The position numbers and the translations under genes are program-made. From NCBI RefSeq assembly GCF_014192915.1, contig NZ_JACHYN010000010.1:124001-188000 (forward strand): a stretch of 64,000 nt of DNA, written 5' to 3'. The DNA is from Azospirillum sp. OGB3. GTDB taxonomy: Bacteria; Pseudomonadota; Alphaproteobacteria; Azospirillales; Azospirillaceae. This document shows positions 1 through 9,024 of this stretch, piece by piece (within the stretch, counting starts at the first letter, position 1; the number at the start of each line of letters is the position of its first letter). Under the pieces are notes generated by a model. That model ran no database searches. It was not told the origin of the DNA and saw nothing but the letters and a program-made list of their open reading frames with translations.

Positions 1-1020
1 CACGTTCACCGACGCCTGCTGCGACGCCCCGGCGACCGACGCCGCCTCGCGCATGTTGCGGTCGGCGGTGTCGGACAGCGAGCGCGCCGTGTTCTCCAGC
101 GCCTGCACCGCCCGACCGACCGCGCCGACCATGGCGGTGACCGTGGCGTCGAACCGTTCCGTCAGCCGCTCCAGGGCGCGGGCGCGCTGCCCGGTCACGC
201 GGTGCTCCACCTGCTGGCGCTCCCAATGGCGCTGCAGGTCGATCTGGTTGTTGCGGAAGATCTCCAGGGTGCGAGCCATGACGCCGATCTCGTCGCCGCG
301 CCGGGTGCCGGACACCGTCACCGCCGTGTCGCCGCCGGCCAGCGTCTGCATCACCCCGGTCATCGCGTGCAGCGGCCGGACGATGGCCCGGCTGACCAGC
401 AGGGCGATGCCCGTCGCCGCCAGGGCGATCAGCAGCCCCAGCCCGCCGAGGAACAGGGCGGCCTCGCGGAAGGCGGCGGCCACGTCGTCCACATAGATGC
501 CCGACCCGATCAGCCAGCCCCAAGGCTCGAACCCGCGCACGTAGGAGATCTTCGGCACCGGCTCCGCCTGGCCGGGCTTCGGCCACAGATAGTCGACGAA
601 GCCGCCCTCCGCCGCGACGCCGACGCGGGTCATCTCGACGAACAGCAGCTTGCCGTTCGGGTCGGCGGAGCGCGACTGGTCCTGCCCGTCCATCTCCGGA
701 CGGATGGGGTGCATGATCATGCGCTGCGCGCGGTCGATGACGAAGAAATACTCCGAACCGGCGTAGCGCAGCCGGCGCAGCGCGTCCTTGGCCGCCGCCT
801 GGGCGGCGTCGCGGGTCAGCGTGCCCTTGCGCTCCATCTCCTCGTAATGGGCGACGAGGCTGTGCGCGACCTCCACCACGCTGCGGGTCTTGTCCTGGCG
901 GTCCTTCATCATCTCGGCGCGCAGGCCGAACAGGCTGACGGCGGCGATCAGGGCGAGCCCGACGGCCGCGACGCCCAGGATGACGGAGATCTTACCCTTG
1001 ATGCTGATGCGCTCGAACAC
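1..1020 (-). CDS. methyl-accepting chemotaxis protein, 3' end outside window
   Basis: The GTG start at 1020 is preceded by GGAGGA. The 340 visible codons give a transmembrane helix (about residues 9-31), a periplasmic region that looks like a single Cache domain (about 35-180), a second transmembrane helix, a HAMP domain with a DEIGVMARTLEIF segment, and the first part of the cytoplasmic signalling coiled coil. The reading frame is still open at base 1, so the conserved hairpin tip is missing from the window only. The family forms membrane receptors that signal to CheA/CheW; Cache domains usually bind small ligands. The ligand here cannot be inferred. Confidence 0.9.
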   Translation of the reverse strand, partial: MFERISIKGKISVILGVAAVGLALIAAVSLFGLRAEMMKDRQDKTRSVVEVAHSLVAHYEEMERKGTLTRDAAQAAAKDALRRLRYAGSEYFFVIDRAQRMIMHPIRPEMDGQDQSRSADPNGKLLFVEMTRVGVAAEGGFVDYLWPKPGQAEPVPKISYVRGFEPWGWLIGSGIYVDDVAAAFREAALFLGGLGLLIALAATGIALLVSRAIVRPLHAMTGVMQTLAGGDTAVTVSGTRRGDEIGVMARTLEIFRNNQIDLQRHWERQQVEHRVTGQRARALERLTERFDATVTAMVGAVGRAVQALENTARSLSDTADRNMREAASVAGASQQASVNV

Positions 1021-1307
1021 CTGACGTTCCTCCGGAATCTTCGTCTTCCGGCGCAAGGGCGCCGGTCCCGGACGAAGCGGTGACCGTCCGGAAATTCTGC
1101 TAAATTTTTTGTTACTTTTGCTCCGGGGGCCTGATCGTCGTCAAGGCGCATCAACCCAGGGTGAGAAAACGTCGCGGGTCGCCGTCCAAAAGTTTGGAAG
1201 AGAAAGATTGCAGCGCCCCGGAAAAGAAAGGGGAGGCCCGAAGGCCTCCCGCAGTTGCGAATTGGAAAGGGTGGGTGCGTGTCGGTGCCGTTCGTTTGCC
1301 GACGGCT
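1021..1307. other. intergenic, 287 bp
   Basis: This gap holds the promoter side of the truncated chemoreceptor gene and the phoH terminator. It includes an AT-rich stretch around 1095-1120. I see no gene in it. Confidence 0.5.
1221..1250 (-). terminator. terminator of phoH
   Basis: An 8-bp perfect stem (1231-1238 with 1243-1250, loop CGAA) is followed on the minus strand by the T-rich run TTTCTTTTCC. It lies about 60 bp beyond the phoH stop. Confidence 0.75.
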
Positions 1308-2045
1308 TCAGAGCACGGTCAGCATGCTGGCGACCAGGGGGTGGCGGACGATGTCGGTGTCGCTCAGCCGGACGACGGCGATGCCCTCCACCGCCTCCAG
1401 CCGGCGCGCGATGTCGGCCAGGCCCGACAGGTTGTCCAGCAGGTCCGTCTGGTCGGGGTCGCCGGTCAGGACCATGGTGGAATGCCAACCCAGCCGGGTC
1501 AGCAGCATCTTGATCTGGGCGTAGGTGCAGTTCTGCGCCTCGTCGATCACAACGAAGGCGTTGTTCAGGGTGCGCCCGCGCATGAAACCGACCGGCGCGA
1601 TCTCGATGGTGCCGTCGGCCATCAGAGCGCGCAGGCGCTTGGCGCCCAGCCGCTCGCTCAGCGCGTCGTAGAGCGGGCGCAGGAACGGGGCCATCTTCTC
1701 GTGCATGTCGCCCGGCAGATAGCCGATGCTCTCGCCCGCCTCGATGGCCGGGCGGGACAGCACGATCCGGTCGACCTTGCCCTCCTCCAGCGCCTCCACC
1801 GCGGAGGAGATCGCCAGGTAGGTCTTGCCGGTGCCGGCGGGGCCGAGCGCCACAACGAGGTTATGGTCCTTGATCGCCTCCATCAGCCTCTTCTGGTTGG
1901 GGCTCTGGGGCTTGACCTTGCGGAGATAGCTCTGGTCGCGGCGGTCGGCGCCGCCCACGGGGTCCCAGCCGGCGGCGGGGAACAGTGGGTGGACCGTCGA
2001 CTCGGACGCTGAAACGGCGCTGCCTTTGGTCTGGCGTTTGGCCAT
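1308..2045 (-). CDS. phoH: PhoH-like ATPase
   Basis: A 245-residue P-loop ATPase of the PhoH family. Walker A is LGPAGTGKTYLAI near residue 90 and Walker B is FVVIDEAQN near residue 168. The family resembles the SF1 helicase core and is linked to RNA metabolism and phosphate stress, but its exact substrate is unsettled. The ATG at 2045 follows AGGAGAG at good spacing. In many alphaproteobacteria phoH sits beside miaB and ybeY; here it stands alone between a chemoreceptor and minC, with its own terminator. The first 40 residues are low-complexity. Confidence 0.9.
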   Translation of the reverse strand: MAKRQTKGSAVSASESTVHPLFPAAGWDPVGGADRRDQSYLRKVKPQSPNQKRLMEAIKDHNLVVALGPAGTGKTYLAISSAVEALEEGKVDRIVLSRPAIEAGESIGYLPGDMHEKMAPFLRPLYDALSERLGAKRLRALMADGTIEIAPVGFMRGRTLNNAFVVIDEAQNCTYAQIKMLLTRLGWHSTMVLTGDPDQTDLLDNLSGLADIARRLEAVEGIAVVRLSDTDIVRHPLVASMLTVL

Positions 2046-2089
2046 ATCGCTCTCCTAACGTCACGTTGGTGGGCGGCGGCTCCGGGCAC

Positions 2090-2113
2090 AAAAAAACCTC
2101 CCGCAGGGGGAGG
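2090..2113 (-). terminator. terminator-like hairpin in the phoH leader
   Basis: Stem CCTCCC/GGGAGG (2097-2102 with 2108-2113) is followed on the minus strand by seven T residues (2096-2090). It lies 45 bp upstream of the phoH start on the same strand, so it ends a transcript that begins further upstream. Either it attenuates phoH or it ends a small unannotated RNA. Confidence 0.6.
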
Positions 2114-2785
2114 TCGTCGATGCTGCTGTGCAACAGGATGGCCGGAGTCTGGCTTGCCGGTGCGAGGCGTGCGTCCCGTCGGCTGCGCCCGTCATGGGCT
2201 GCCGGCGACATTCGGACGCTCGGGAACGAAGCAGGGTGCAAGCGGAACCTCTTCGTCAGACTAGGAACCTCACATCACAAACATAGGTCGCCCGGCGGCG
2301 AAGGTCAGGCGGAATTGCGGGCATCGCAAAAGATTCACACAAGATGTTGTGGATGAGCCGCAGGGGGAGGCGCAGCGGCGACGGACTACCGCCAGAGGCG
2401 GAGGGAACCCGGCGGCATCGCGACGCAGGGATGTTCTGACGGACCCATGACCATCTCTGCGGGTGTCGGGACGAGGGAAAGATGCCGCAGCGTGAAAAGG
2501 GCATATCCCTGCAAAACCCTTTGCCCGGCGAATCCAGTTCCATTACCATACTTTGTGGTGAGACCTTCCGCTGACGCAACACATGGACCTCTAGCCCGGA
2601 CGGGGATGCCCTGTTCCGGCCCATGGCGCGTGTGTCCGGCGGTTGTCACTCCATCGGCGCCGGGAAAGGCTTGAACGGATGGGGTCCGCGCCGCTAGAAC
2701 CCGGGTGGTTGACCCTTCCGCCCTGGTGCCTGGCCGATGGCCCCAGACATGCGGACGATACGGATTCGGCAGGAACACAAGCAGG
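2114..2785. other. intergenic, 672 bp, no convincing gene
   Basis: Divergent spacer between phoH and minC. No open frame here has family features. On the plus strand a weak sigma-70-like pair, TTGAAC (2671-2676) and TAGAAC (2695-2700) with an 18-bp spacer, could serve minC. The minus-strand terminator at 2090-2113 suggests that an RNA starts somewhere in this space. Confidence 0.4.
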
Positions 2786-3544
2786 ATGGCAGCGGTGAGC
2801 AGCGCCAGGCAGGGTGCCGATCGGGACGGTCCGTTCCAGTTGCGGGGCAATTCCTTCACCATGATGGTGCTGAAGGTGAATGATCCGGCCTCGCCGGACT
2901 TCTTCACCCAACTCGCCGTGAAGGTCCGGCAGGCGCCCAATTTCTTCCGCAACGCCCCCGTCGTCCTCGATTTCGAGGAGCTGACGGAGGACACCCCGCG
3001 CTTCGACATCGCCGCCCTGGTGACCAACCTGCGCGCGCTGTACCTGCTGCCGGTCGGCTTCCGCGGCGGCCCGCGCGCGGTCCACGAGGGGGCGCTCGCC
3101 GTCGGGCTGACCCCGATGCCCGCCGGGCGCGCCGCCAAGCTGGAGTCCACCGCACCCCCCGCCGACCCGCAGGCCGGCGCCGCCCCGATTCCCGCCCCGC
3201 CGCCCGAGCCGGTCTACCGCCCGGCGCTGCTGGTGACCGAGCCGGTGCGCTCCGGCCAGCAGATCTACGCCGAGAAGACGGATCTGGTCATCACCGCCCC
3301 GGTCTCCCCCGGCGCGGAGGTGGTGGCCGACGGCAACATCCACGTCTACGGCGCGCTGCGCGGCCGGGCGCTGGCCGGCGTGTCCGGCGACACCAACGCG
3401 CGCATCTTCTGTCACAGCCTGGAGGCCGAGGTCGTCTCGGTGGCCGGGCTGTACCGCGTCAGCGAGGATTTCGGGAACGACGTGCTGAAGAAGCCGGTGC
3501 AGATCTTCCTGCGCGACGGCTATCTTCACATGGAGCCCCAGTGA
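2786..3544 (+). CDS. minC: septum site-determining protein MinC
   Basis: A 252-residue FtsZ polymerisation inhibitor. The N-terminal domain (about 15-110) contacts FtsZ. A proline/alanine-rich linker (about 115-150) joins it to the C-terminal right-handed beta-helix domain (about 155-252), with the typical run of glycine turns (VVADGNIHVYGALRGRALAG). The C domain dimerises and is recruited to the membrane by MinD. The ATG at 2786 is chosen for conservation; the ribosome site is weak. First gene of minC-minD-minE. Confidence 0.93.
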   Translation: MAAVSSARQGADRDGPFQLRGNSFTMMVLKVNDPASPDFFTQLAVKVRQAPNFFRNAPVVLDFEELTEDTPRFDIAALVTNLRALYLLPVGFRGGPRAVHEGALAVGLTPMPAGRAAKLESTAPPADPQAGAAPIPAPPPEPVYRPALLVTEPVRSGQQIYAEKTDLVITAPVSPGAEVVADGNIHVYGALRGRALAGVSGDTNARIFCHSLEAEVVSVAGLYRVSEDFGNDVLKKPVQIFLRDGYLHMEPQ

Positions 3545-3685
3545 TGACGCTTTTGAGCGCTTTCGGTCGAACGGCCCTCTGTGCGAGGACGGTGTCACGC
3601 AAAGCGTGCCCGGCACAGACCCTGATCTGCGTAAACCGGTAACCGGACCTTGGCGGCAACATTTAGGAACGTGGGAGAAGCTCCG

Positions 3686-4501
3686 TTGGGCAAGATCATC
3701 GTCATGACTTCCGGCAAGGGCGGCGTCGGCAAGACGACCTCCTCCGCCGCTTTCGCGACCGGACTCGCCTTGCGCGGCTTCAAGACGGTCGTCATCGATT
3801 TCGACGTCGGGCTGCGCAACCTCGACCTCATCATGGGCTGCGAGCGGCGCGTGGTGTTCGACTTCATCAACGTCATCAACGGCGAAGCGAAGCTGAGCCA
3901 GGCGCTGATCAAGGACAAGCGCATCGACAACCTGTCGATCCTGCCGACCTCGCAGACCCGCGACAAGGACGCCCTGACCCGCGAAGGCGTGGAGAAGGTC
4001 CTGAACGAACTGTCCAAGGACTTCGACTACATCGTCTGCGACAGCCCGGCGGGCATCGAGCGGGGCGCGCTGATGGCGCTGTACTTCGCCGACCACGCGG
4101 TGATCGTGACCAACCCGGAAGTCTCCTCGGTGCGCGACAGCGACCGCATCCTCGGCGTGCTGGCCTCGCGCTCGCGCCGGGCGGAGCAGGGGCTGGAGCC
4201 GGTGACCCAGCAGCTTCTCCTCACCCGCTACGACCCGGAGCGGGTGGAGCGCGGCGAGATGCTGAAGGTCGACGACGTTCTGGAGATCCTGGCGATCCAG
4301 CTGCTCGGCGTGATCCCGGAGAGCCAGGCCGTGCTGCGCGCCTCCAACGTCGGCATGCCGGTCATCCTCGACGAGGCGTCCAACGCCGGCCAGGCCTATC
4401 TGGACGCGGTCTCCCGCTTCCTGGGCGAGGATGTCGAGCACCGCTTCGTCACGCCGCAGAAGAAGGGCCTGTTCAGCCGCCTCCTCCGGAGGTCCGCATG
4501 A
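3686..4501 (+). CDS. minD: septum site-determining ATPase MinD
   Basis: A 271-residue deviant Walker ATPase. SGKGGVGKTT lies at the N-terminus, and the C-terminal KKGLFSRLLRR is an amphipathic membrane-targeting helix. With ATP it dimerises on the membrane, recruits MinC and is displaced by MinE, which creates pole-to-pole oscillation. I place the start at TTG 3686 because GGAGAA precedes it by 6-7 bases and the length then matches E. coli MinD (270). Upstream in-frame TTG/GTG codons would add residues not typical of the family. The stop overlaps the minE start (ATGA). Confidence 0.95.
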   Translation: MGKIIVMTSGKGGVGKTTSSAAFATGLALRGFKTVVIDFDVGLRNLDLIMGCERRVVFDFINVINGEAKLSQALIKDKRIDNLSILPTSQTRDKDALTREGVEKVLNELSKDFDYIVCDSPAGIERGALMALYFADHAVIVTNPEVSSVRDSDRILGVLASRSRRAEQGLEPVTQQLLLTRYDPERVERGEMLKVDDVLEILAIQLLGVIPESQAVLRASNVGMPVILDEASNAGQAYLDAVSRFLGEDVEHRFVTPQKKGLFSRLLRRSA

Positions 4502-4896
4502 GCATCTTCAGCTTTTTCCGCTCCGCCCCGCGCGCGTCGGCGGTCCAGGCCAAGGAACGTCTTCAGATCGTCATGGCGCACGAGCGCGCCGGGCGGACGG
4601 GGCCGGACTATCTGCCGATGCTCCAGCAGGAGCTGCTGGCGGTCATCGCCAAGTACATCGACATCGACCAGAACAAGGTCGAGGTGAAGCTGGACCGCGG
4701 CGGCGACTGCTCGACGCTGGAGCTGAACATCGAGCTGCCGGCCCGCGAGGCCGCCGCCAAGGCGCTGAAGGAAAGCGCCAAGCTGGCGGTGGCCGGCAAC
4801 CGTCCGGCGGCGGCCAAGGACGGCGACGAGTCCGATGCGGTCAAGCTGGCCGCCGGCGGCTCGCTGACCAACGGCGGGGTCAAGAAGCGCCGCTGA
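4498..4896 (+). CDS. minE: cell division topological specificity factor MinE
   Basis: A 132-residue MinE, translationally coupled to minD by a 4-base overlap. Residues 1-90 hold the MinD-binding helix (RASAVQAKERLQIVMAHERA) and the beta-rich dimer domain (VEVKLDRGGDCSTLELNIELP). It stimulates the MinD ATPase and confines division to midcell. The E. coli protein has 88 residues; the extra 40 here are alanine/lysine-rich and end in KKRR. A rho-independent terminator follows. Confidence 0.93.
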   Translation: MSIFSFFRSAPRASAVQAKERLQIVMAHERAGRTGPDYLPMLQQELLAVIAKYIDIDQNKVEVKLDRGGDCSTLELNIELPAREAAAKALKESAKLAVAGNRPAAAKDGDESDAVKLAAGGSLTNGGVKKRR

Positions 4897-4919
4897 GAGT
4901 CGCGCGATCCGAGACCAAT

Positions 4920-4953
4920 CCCGCCGCAGCCGGCCCGCTGCGGCGGGATTTTT
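4920..4953 (+). terminator. terminator of minCDE
   Basis: A perfect 10-bp stem CCCGCCGCAG/CTGCGGCGGG (4920-4929 with 4938-4947) is followed by ATTTTTC, 24 bp beyond the minE stop. Confidence 0.9.
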
Positions 4954-5134
4954 CATGCCCGCCGGAACGCTGCCTGCGCGGTCATAGGCCGCAGCTCCTT
5001 GCCGGGCTGGACTTCCGTGCGGGTTTACCTCAGCCGTTCGAAGAGGTATCAACGGATGAGAGCCCGTCAGGGACCGGCCCTCGCGGGTCAAACCCTCCCC
5101 GGGCGTCGTCGCGGCAGTGAGGGAGTGGCGCCCG

Positions 5135-6526
5135 ATGTTCTTCGAATGCTCGCGGCTGATCGACGGCAACCAGCCGCGCCTGTCCAACGGCATCACCGTG
5201 ACCGACGTCGACGGTGACGGGGCATTCGAACTGGTGGTCACGGGCTACGCCACCAACAACCTCATCCTCAAATGGGACGGCTCCCGGCTGGTGGACATCG
5301 CCGGGCCTCTGCTGGCCGACGCCTCGGGCTGCGCGGTGGCCATCGCCGCCGCCGACGTGGACGGCGACGGGCGGGAGGAGCTGTACGTCCTGAACTCCGA
5401 CCGGGCGAGCGGCCCGAAGGAGATGGGCGACCGGCTGTTCGCCTGCTTCGGCAAGCACTGGCTCGACCTGCTGGCCCAGCCGGAGAACGCCGGCATGGCG
5501 AACCGCATCGCCGGGCGGTCGGTGATCGCCATGGACCGGCACGGCCATGGCCGCTACGGCTTCGTCGTGGCGGCGGACGGCGGCCCCTTCCGCCTGTTCG
5601 AGCTGAGCCGGCGCGGGCGGCTGGAGGACGCGGCGGAGGACGCGGGCATCGACCTGATCGGTGCCGGGCGCGGGCTGCTCGCCATGCCGTTCCTGTCCGA
5701 CCGCGTCGACCTCTTCGCCTGCAACGAGGGCGGACCGAACTTCCTGTTCCGCAACCTGGGCGACGGCACCTACGAGGAGATCGCCGAAGAGCGGGGCGTC
5801 GCCGATTCGCGCTTCGCCGGGCGGGCGGTGACCGCGGTGGACGGGCCGGGCTATGGCGGGTTCGGGCTGCTGGTCGGCGCCTGGGAGGGGCCGCAGCGCC
5901 TGTTCGTCCAGCGCTCCGGCGGCGGCTTCGTGGACGAGGCCGATCCCGAGATGTCCTTTCCGGGCCGGGTGTCCAGCGTGATCGCCGCCGATTTCGACAA
6001 CGACGGCTACGAGGAGCTGTTCTTCAACCTGCACGGCGAACCCAACCGCCTGTTCGGCTGGCGCGACGACCGCTGGCAGGCTATCGACCTCGGCGACGCG
6101 CTGGAGCCCAAGGGGCTGGGGACCGGGGCGGCGGTCGCCGACATCGACGGCGACGGGCGGCTGGAACTGCTGGTCGCCCACGGCCATGGAGAGGGCGGCG
6201 GGCATGGCGGCGGATCGCCGCAGCCCCTGTCGCTCTACCGCACGGCGGCCAACCACAACGGGTGGCTGCGCGTGCTGCCGCTGACCCACTACGGCGCGCC
6301 GGCCCGCGGCGCCGTCGTCACCTGCACGGCCAACGGGCGGCGGCAGGTGCGGTCCGTCTGCGCCGGGTCGGGCTATCTCTGCCAGATGGAGCCGGTGGCC
6401 CATTTCGGGCTGGGCGCCGCCCGCGCGGTGGAGCGGCTGGAGGTGCGCTGGCCGGACGGCATGACGGCCATCGTCGAGAACCCGCCCATCGGCCGCCTGC
6501 TGACCGTGCCCTACCCGCCGGAGTGA
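5135..6526 (+). CDS. FG-GAP repeat / ASPIC-UnbV domain protein (CRTAC1-like)
   Basis: A 463-residue protein with several FG-GAP/VCBS calcium-binding loops (DVDGDGAFEL near 25, DVDGDGREEL near 75, DFDNDGYEEL near 290, DIDGDGRLEL near 340), as in beta-propeller blades. A C-terminal ASPIC/UnbV domain follows (about 375-463, with VRWPDG). Relatives are usually exported, but the N-terminus MFFECSRLIDGNQPRLSNG shows no signal peptide, so either this is a cytoplasmic form or the start is misplaced. The ATG at 5135 follows GAGGGAG. Function unknown; possibly adhesion or calcium binding. Confidence 0.8.
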   Translation: MFFECSRLIDGNQPRLSNGITVTDVDGDGAFELVVTGYATNNLILKWDGSRLVDIAGPLLADASGCAVAIAAADVDGDGREELYVLNSDRASGPKEMGDRLFACFGKHWLDLLAQPENAGMANRIAGRSVIAMDRHGHGRYGFVVAADGGPFRLFELSRRGRLEDAAEDAGIDLIGAGRGLLAMPFLSDRVDLFACNEGGPNFLFRNLGDGTYEEIAEERGVADSRFAGRAVTAVDGPGYGGFGLLVGAWEGPQRLFVQRSGGGFVDEADPEMSFPGRVSSVIAADFDNDGYEELFFNLHGEPNRLFGWRDDRWQAIDLGDALEPKGLGTGAAVADIDGDGRLELLVAHGHGEGGGHGGGSPQPLSLYRTAANHNGWLRVLPLTHYGAPARGAVVTCTANGRRQVRSVCAGSGYLCQMEPVAHFGLGAARAVERLEVRWPDGMTAIVENPPIGRLLTVPYPPE

Positions 6527-6759
6527 GGCGCGGCACAATCTTGCGTCCGGCCGACGGTTGAGCGATGCCGGGCGAACGGTTGAGCTGAATCATATTTCCG
6601 TCCGGCAACAAATTTAATCTTTTGTATAACCTGCATGGTCTTTATTTTGCGGCGTCCGCCAGTGCCCGACGGGAGCGCGCGGATGGGGAGATGTACGCCC
6701 TGTAACCGACCGCGAACCAATAAGGGGGCGCCGGGCTCTCGGCCCGCGACCGCAGGCAC

Positions 6760-7308
6760 ATGGCACACAGCGCTGTTCTCAGTCCCGGCCCCCGCGACCG
6801 GACGCTGACCGGGGTCGAGCGGTTCTTCGACGCCGACGAGGTCATCGTTTCCAAGACCGACCTGAAGGGCCGAATCACCTACGCCAACCGGGTGTTCCAG
6901 CGCGTCGCCGGCTACAGCGAGGCGGAGCTGATGGGCGCTCCGCATTCCATCGTCCGCCACCCGGACATGCCGCGCTGCGTGTTCAAGCTGCTGTGGGACA
7001 CGCTGGGGGCGGGGCAGGAGATCTTCGCCTATGTCGTCAACCGGGCGCGCAACGGCGACCATTACTGGGTCTTCGCCCATGTCACCCCCAGCTACGACGT
7101 CAACGGCCGGCTCGTCGGCTACCACTCGTCGCGCCGGGTGCCGGACCGCGGCGCCATCGACAAGGTGGTGCCGCTCTACCGCACGCTCCTGGACATTGAA
7201 AACCGCCACGAAGACCGCAAGCAGGGCATGAACGAGGCCTTCGCCACCGTTGTCGGGCTGCTGACCGAGAAGGGGATCGGGTATGACGAATTCGTCTTCT
7301 CTCTCTAA
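6760..7308 (+). CDS. Aer-type PAS sensor protein (CetB-like)
   Basis: A 182-residue soluble protein with one PAS domain (about 20-125) that closely resembles the FAD-binding PAS domain of the aerotaxis receptor Aer: KGRITYANRVFQRVAGYS, then SIVRHPDMPRCVFKLLW, then NRARNGDHYWVFAHVTP. No membrane helix and no signalling domain are present. The 3' end overlaps the next gene, a membrane chemoreceptor without a periplasmic sensor, by 26 bases, so the two are probably co-translated and work together. The best analogue is CetB of Campylobacter, an Aer-like PAS protein that signals through CetA. Confidence 0.85.
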   Translation: MAHSAVLSPGPRDRTLTGVERFFDADEVIVSKTDLKGRITYANRVFQRVAGYSEAELMGAPHSIVRHPDMPRCVFKLLWDTLGAGQEIFAYVVNRARNGDHYWVFAHVTPSYDVNGRLVGYHSSRRVPDRGAIDKVVPLYRTLLDIENRHEDRKQGMNEAFATVVGLLTEKGIGYDEFVFSL

Positions 7309-8593
7309 GGCGTTCGGCCTGGGGGCGGTTGCCGCGCTGCTCGTCACAGCGCTGTTGGTGACCGATTCGCTGGGTGTCGGCGGCGCGCCGCTGCGCATCG
7401 GGATCGGGGCCGCCGCGCTGGCCGCGCTGGTCGGCGTCATGCTGTGCATGGTGCGCGCCCGCGCCGCGGTGGGGCAGGCGGTGGCGGTCTGCCAGGCGGT
7501 GTCGCGCGGCGACTTCGAGGCGCGGGTCGTCAATGTCCGGGAGACGGGCGACCTCGGCGAGCTGATGCACGCCCTGAACGACTCGATCGACCGCACCGAC
7601 GCCTTCATCCGCGAGGCCACCGCCTCGATGAGCTACGTGTCGGCCAACAAGTATTTCCGGCGGATCGTGCTGAAGGGCATGCAGGGCAATTTCCTGCACG
7701 CGTCGCGCACCATCAACACCGCCACCGACGCCATCGCCGGCAAGGTGAAGGGCTTCGCCGGGGTCACCGACCGCTTCGAGACGCAGATCCGCGCGGTGTG
7801 CGAGCAGGTGTCCGGCACCGCCCACCAACTGGAGATGTCGGCCCGCACCATGGAGACCGACGCCCAGACCGCCACCGGCAAGGCGTCCTCAGTGGCCGCC
7901 GCCGCGTCGCAGACCGGCTCCTCGGTCGGCAGCGTCGCCGCGGCGACCGAGGAGCTGTCGGCCTCCATCCGCGAGATCGCCCGACAGGTGGAGGAGGTCG
8001 CCAAGGTCGCCGCCAACGCGGCGGGCGAGGCCGAGCGCTCCAACGCCCTGATCGCCGAACTGTCGGGGGCCGCCAAGACGGTGGGCGAGGTGGTGACCCT
8101 CATCAACGACATCGCCAGCCAGACCAACCTGCTGGCGCTCAACGCCACCATCGAGGCGGCGCGGGCCGGCGAGGCGGGCAAGGGGTTCGCCGTGGTGGCG
8201 CAGGAGGTCAAGCGGCTGGCCGACCAGACCGCCAAGGCCACCGGCGACATCGCCGGGCAGATCGCCGGCATCCAGTCCTCCACCGACGTGGCGGTCGCCT
8301 CCATCGTCGGCATCGGCCACACCATCCAGGACATCAACCAGATCGCCGGCGGCATCGCCGCGGGCATCGGGCAGCAGGGCTCGGCGATCCGCTCGATCGT
8401 CAGCAACATGGATCAGGCCGCCGCCGGCACCCGCGCCGTCACCGAGGACATCCAGGACGTCACCACCGCCGCCGAACGGACCAGCGGCACCGCACACGAG
8501 GTCTTCGCCGCGTCGGAGCGGATGAGCGTCCAGGCCGACCGCCTGACCCGCGAGGTGCAGCTTTTCCTCGACGAGATGCACAAGGTCGCCTGA
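7283..8593 (+). CDS. membrane chemoreceptor without sensor domain (CetA-like)
   Basis: A 436-residue methyl-accepting protein. Two transmembrane helices (about 10-30 and 34-54) are joined by a very short loop, so there is no periplasmic sensor. A HAMP-like linker follows (about 55-150), then the MCP signalling domain with the tip LLALNATIEAARAGEAGKGF. Because its start lies inside the PAS gene, I infer that the PAS protein supplies the input, giving a bipartite energy-taxis receptor. The ATG at 7283 has GAGAAGGGG upstream. Confidence 0.88.
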   Translation: MTNSSSLSKAFGLGAVAALLVTALLVTDSLGVGGAPLRIGIGAAALAALVGVMLCMVRARAAVGQAVAVCQAVSRGDFEARVVNVRETGDLGELMHALNDSIDRTDAFIREATASMSYVSANKYFRRIVLKGMQGNFLHASRTINTATDAIAGKVKGFAGVTDRFETQIRAVCEQVSGTAHQLEMSARTMETDAQTATGKASSVAAAASQTGSSVGSVAAATEELSASIREIARQVEEVAKVAANAAGEAERSNALIAELSGAAKTVGEVVTLINDIASQTNLLALNATIEAARAGEAGKGFAVVAQEVKRLADQTAKATGDIAGQIAGIQSSTDVAVASIVGIGHTIQDINQIAGGIAAGIGQQGSAIRSIVSNMDQAAAGTRAVTEDIQDVTTAAERTSGTAHEVFAASERMSVQADRLTREVQLFLDEMHKVA

Positions 8594-9024
8594 CGCTTCT
8601 TTGTGCATAGTCGCCTTTTTTGTCCGAAAAACTGCACTTGCTTATTAGGTGGGCATTGATTAGCCGCCCGGCATTTGCTTGTATGCTAAGCAGTGTCGAA
8701 GCGGTGCAATGGGTCCATGCGACCTTTTGCCTCATTTTTTAGGAGAAACCGGTGTTTTTGTTGCGGCGCACGCGGTGCGTGGGGTGCGGCGCGGCAGGAC
8801 CGGTGCCGCGTGTGATTGTTCGGACTCCATTATGACGCCGAATTCATCACAATTTCGAAACTGACATCTCGAAAACATTGAGGCCGATCTCGGGAGTTTG
8901 CGTGAAAACGCAGGCGTTCCAGGGCGTTGCGCGCTCTGATGGTCCCAAAAGGGCTGTTGGCACAGCGTTTGATGGTTAGACGTCTAAAAAAGATATCCCA
9001 CCCAAACTCACAGAGGTGTTCGGG
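8594..9024. other. intergenic, 431 bp, AT-rich
   Basis: The region is clearly AT-richer than its surroundings around 8600-8760. It holds no gene I can support. The perfect palindrome TTAGACGTCTAA (8976-8987) sits 37 bp before the next start and may be an operator. Confidence 0.4.
8976..8987. promoter_or_regulatory. 12-bp perfect palindrome, possible operator
   Basis: TTAGACGTCTAA is self-complementary over 12 bases and lies just upstream of the soluble chemoreceptor gene, a typical place for a dimeric regulator site. No matching regulator is identified. Confidence 0.3.

Noticed and set aside
2386..3150. Possible minus-strand gene opposite minC
   Set aside because: Overlaps conserved minC codons and shows no domain; treated as a shadow.
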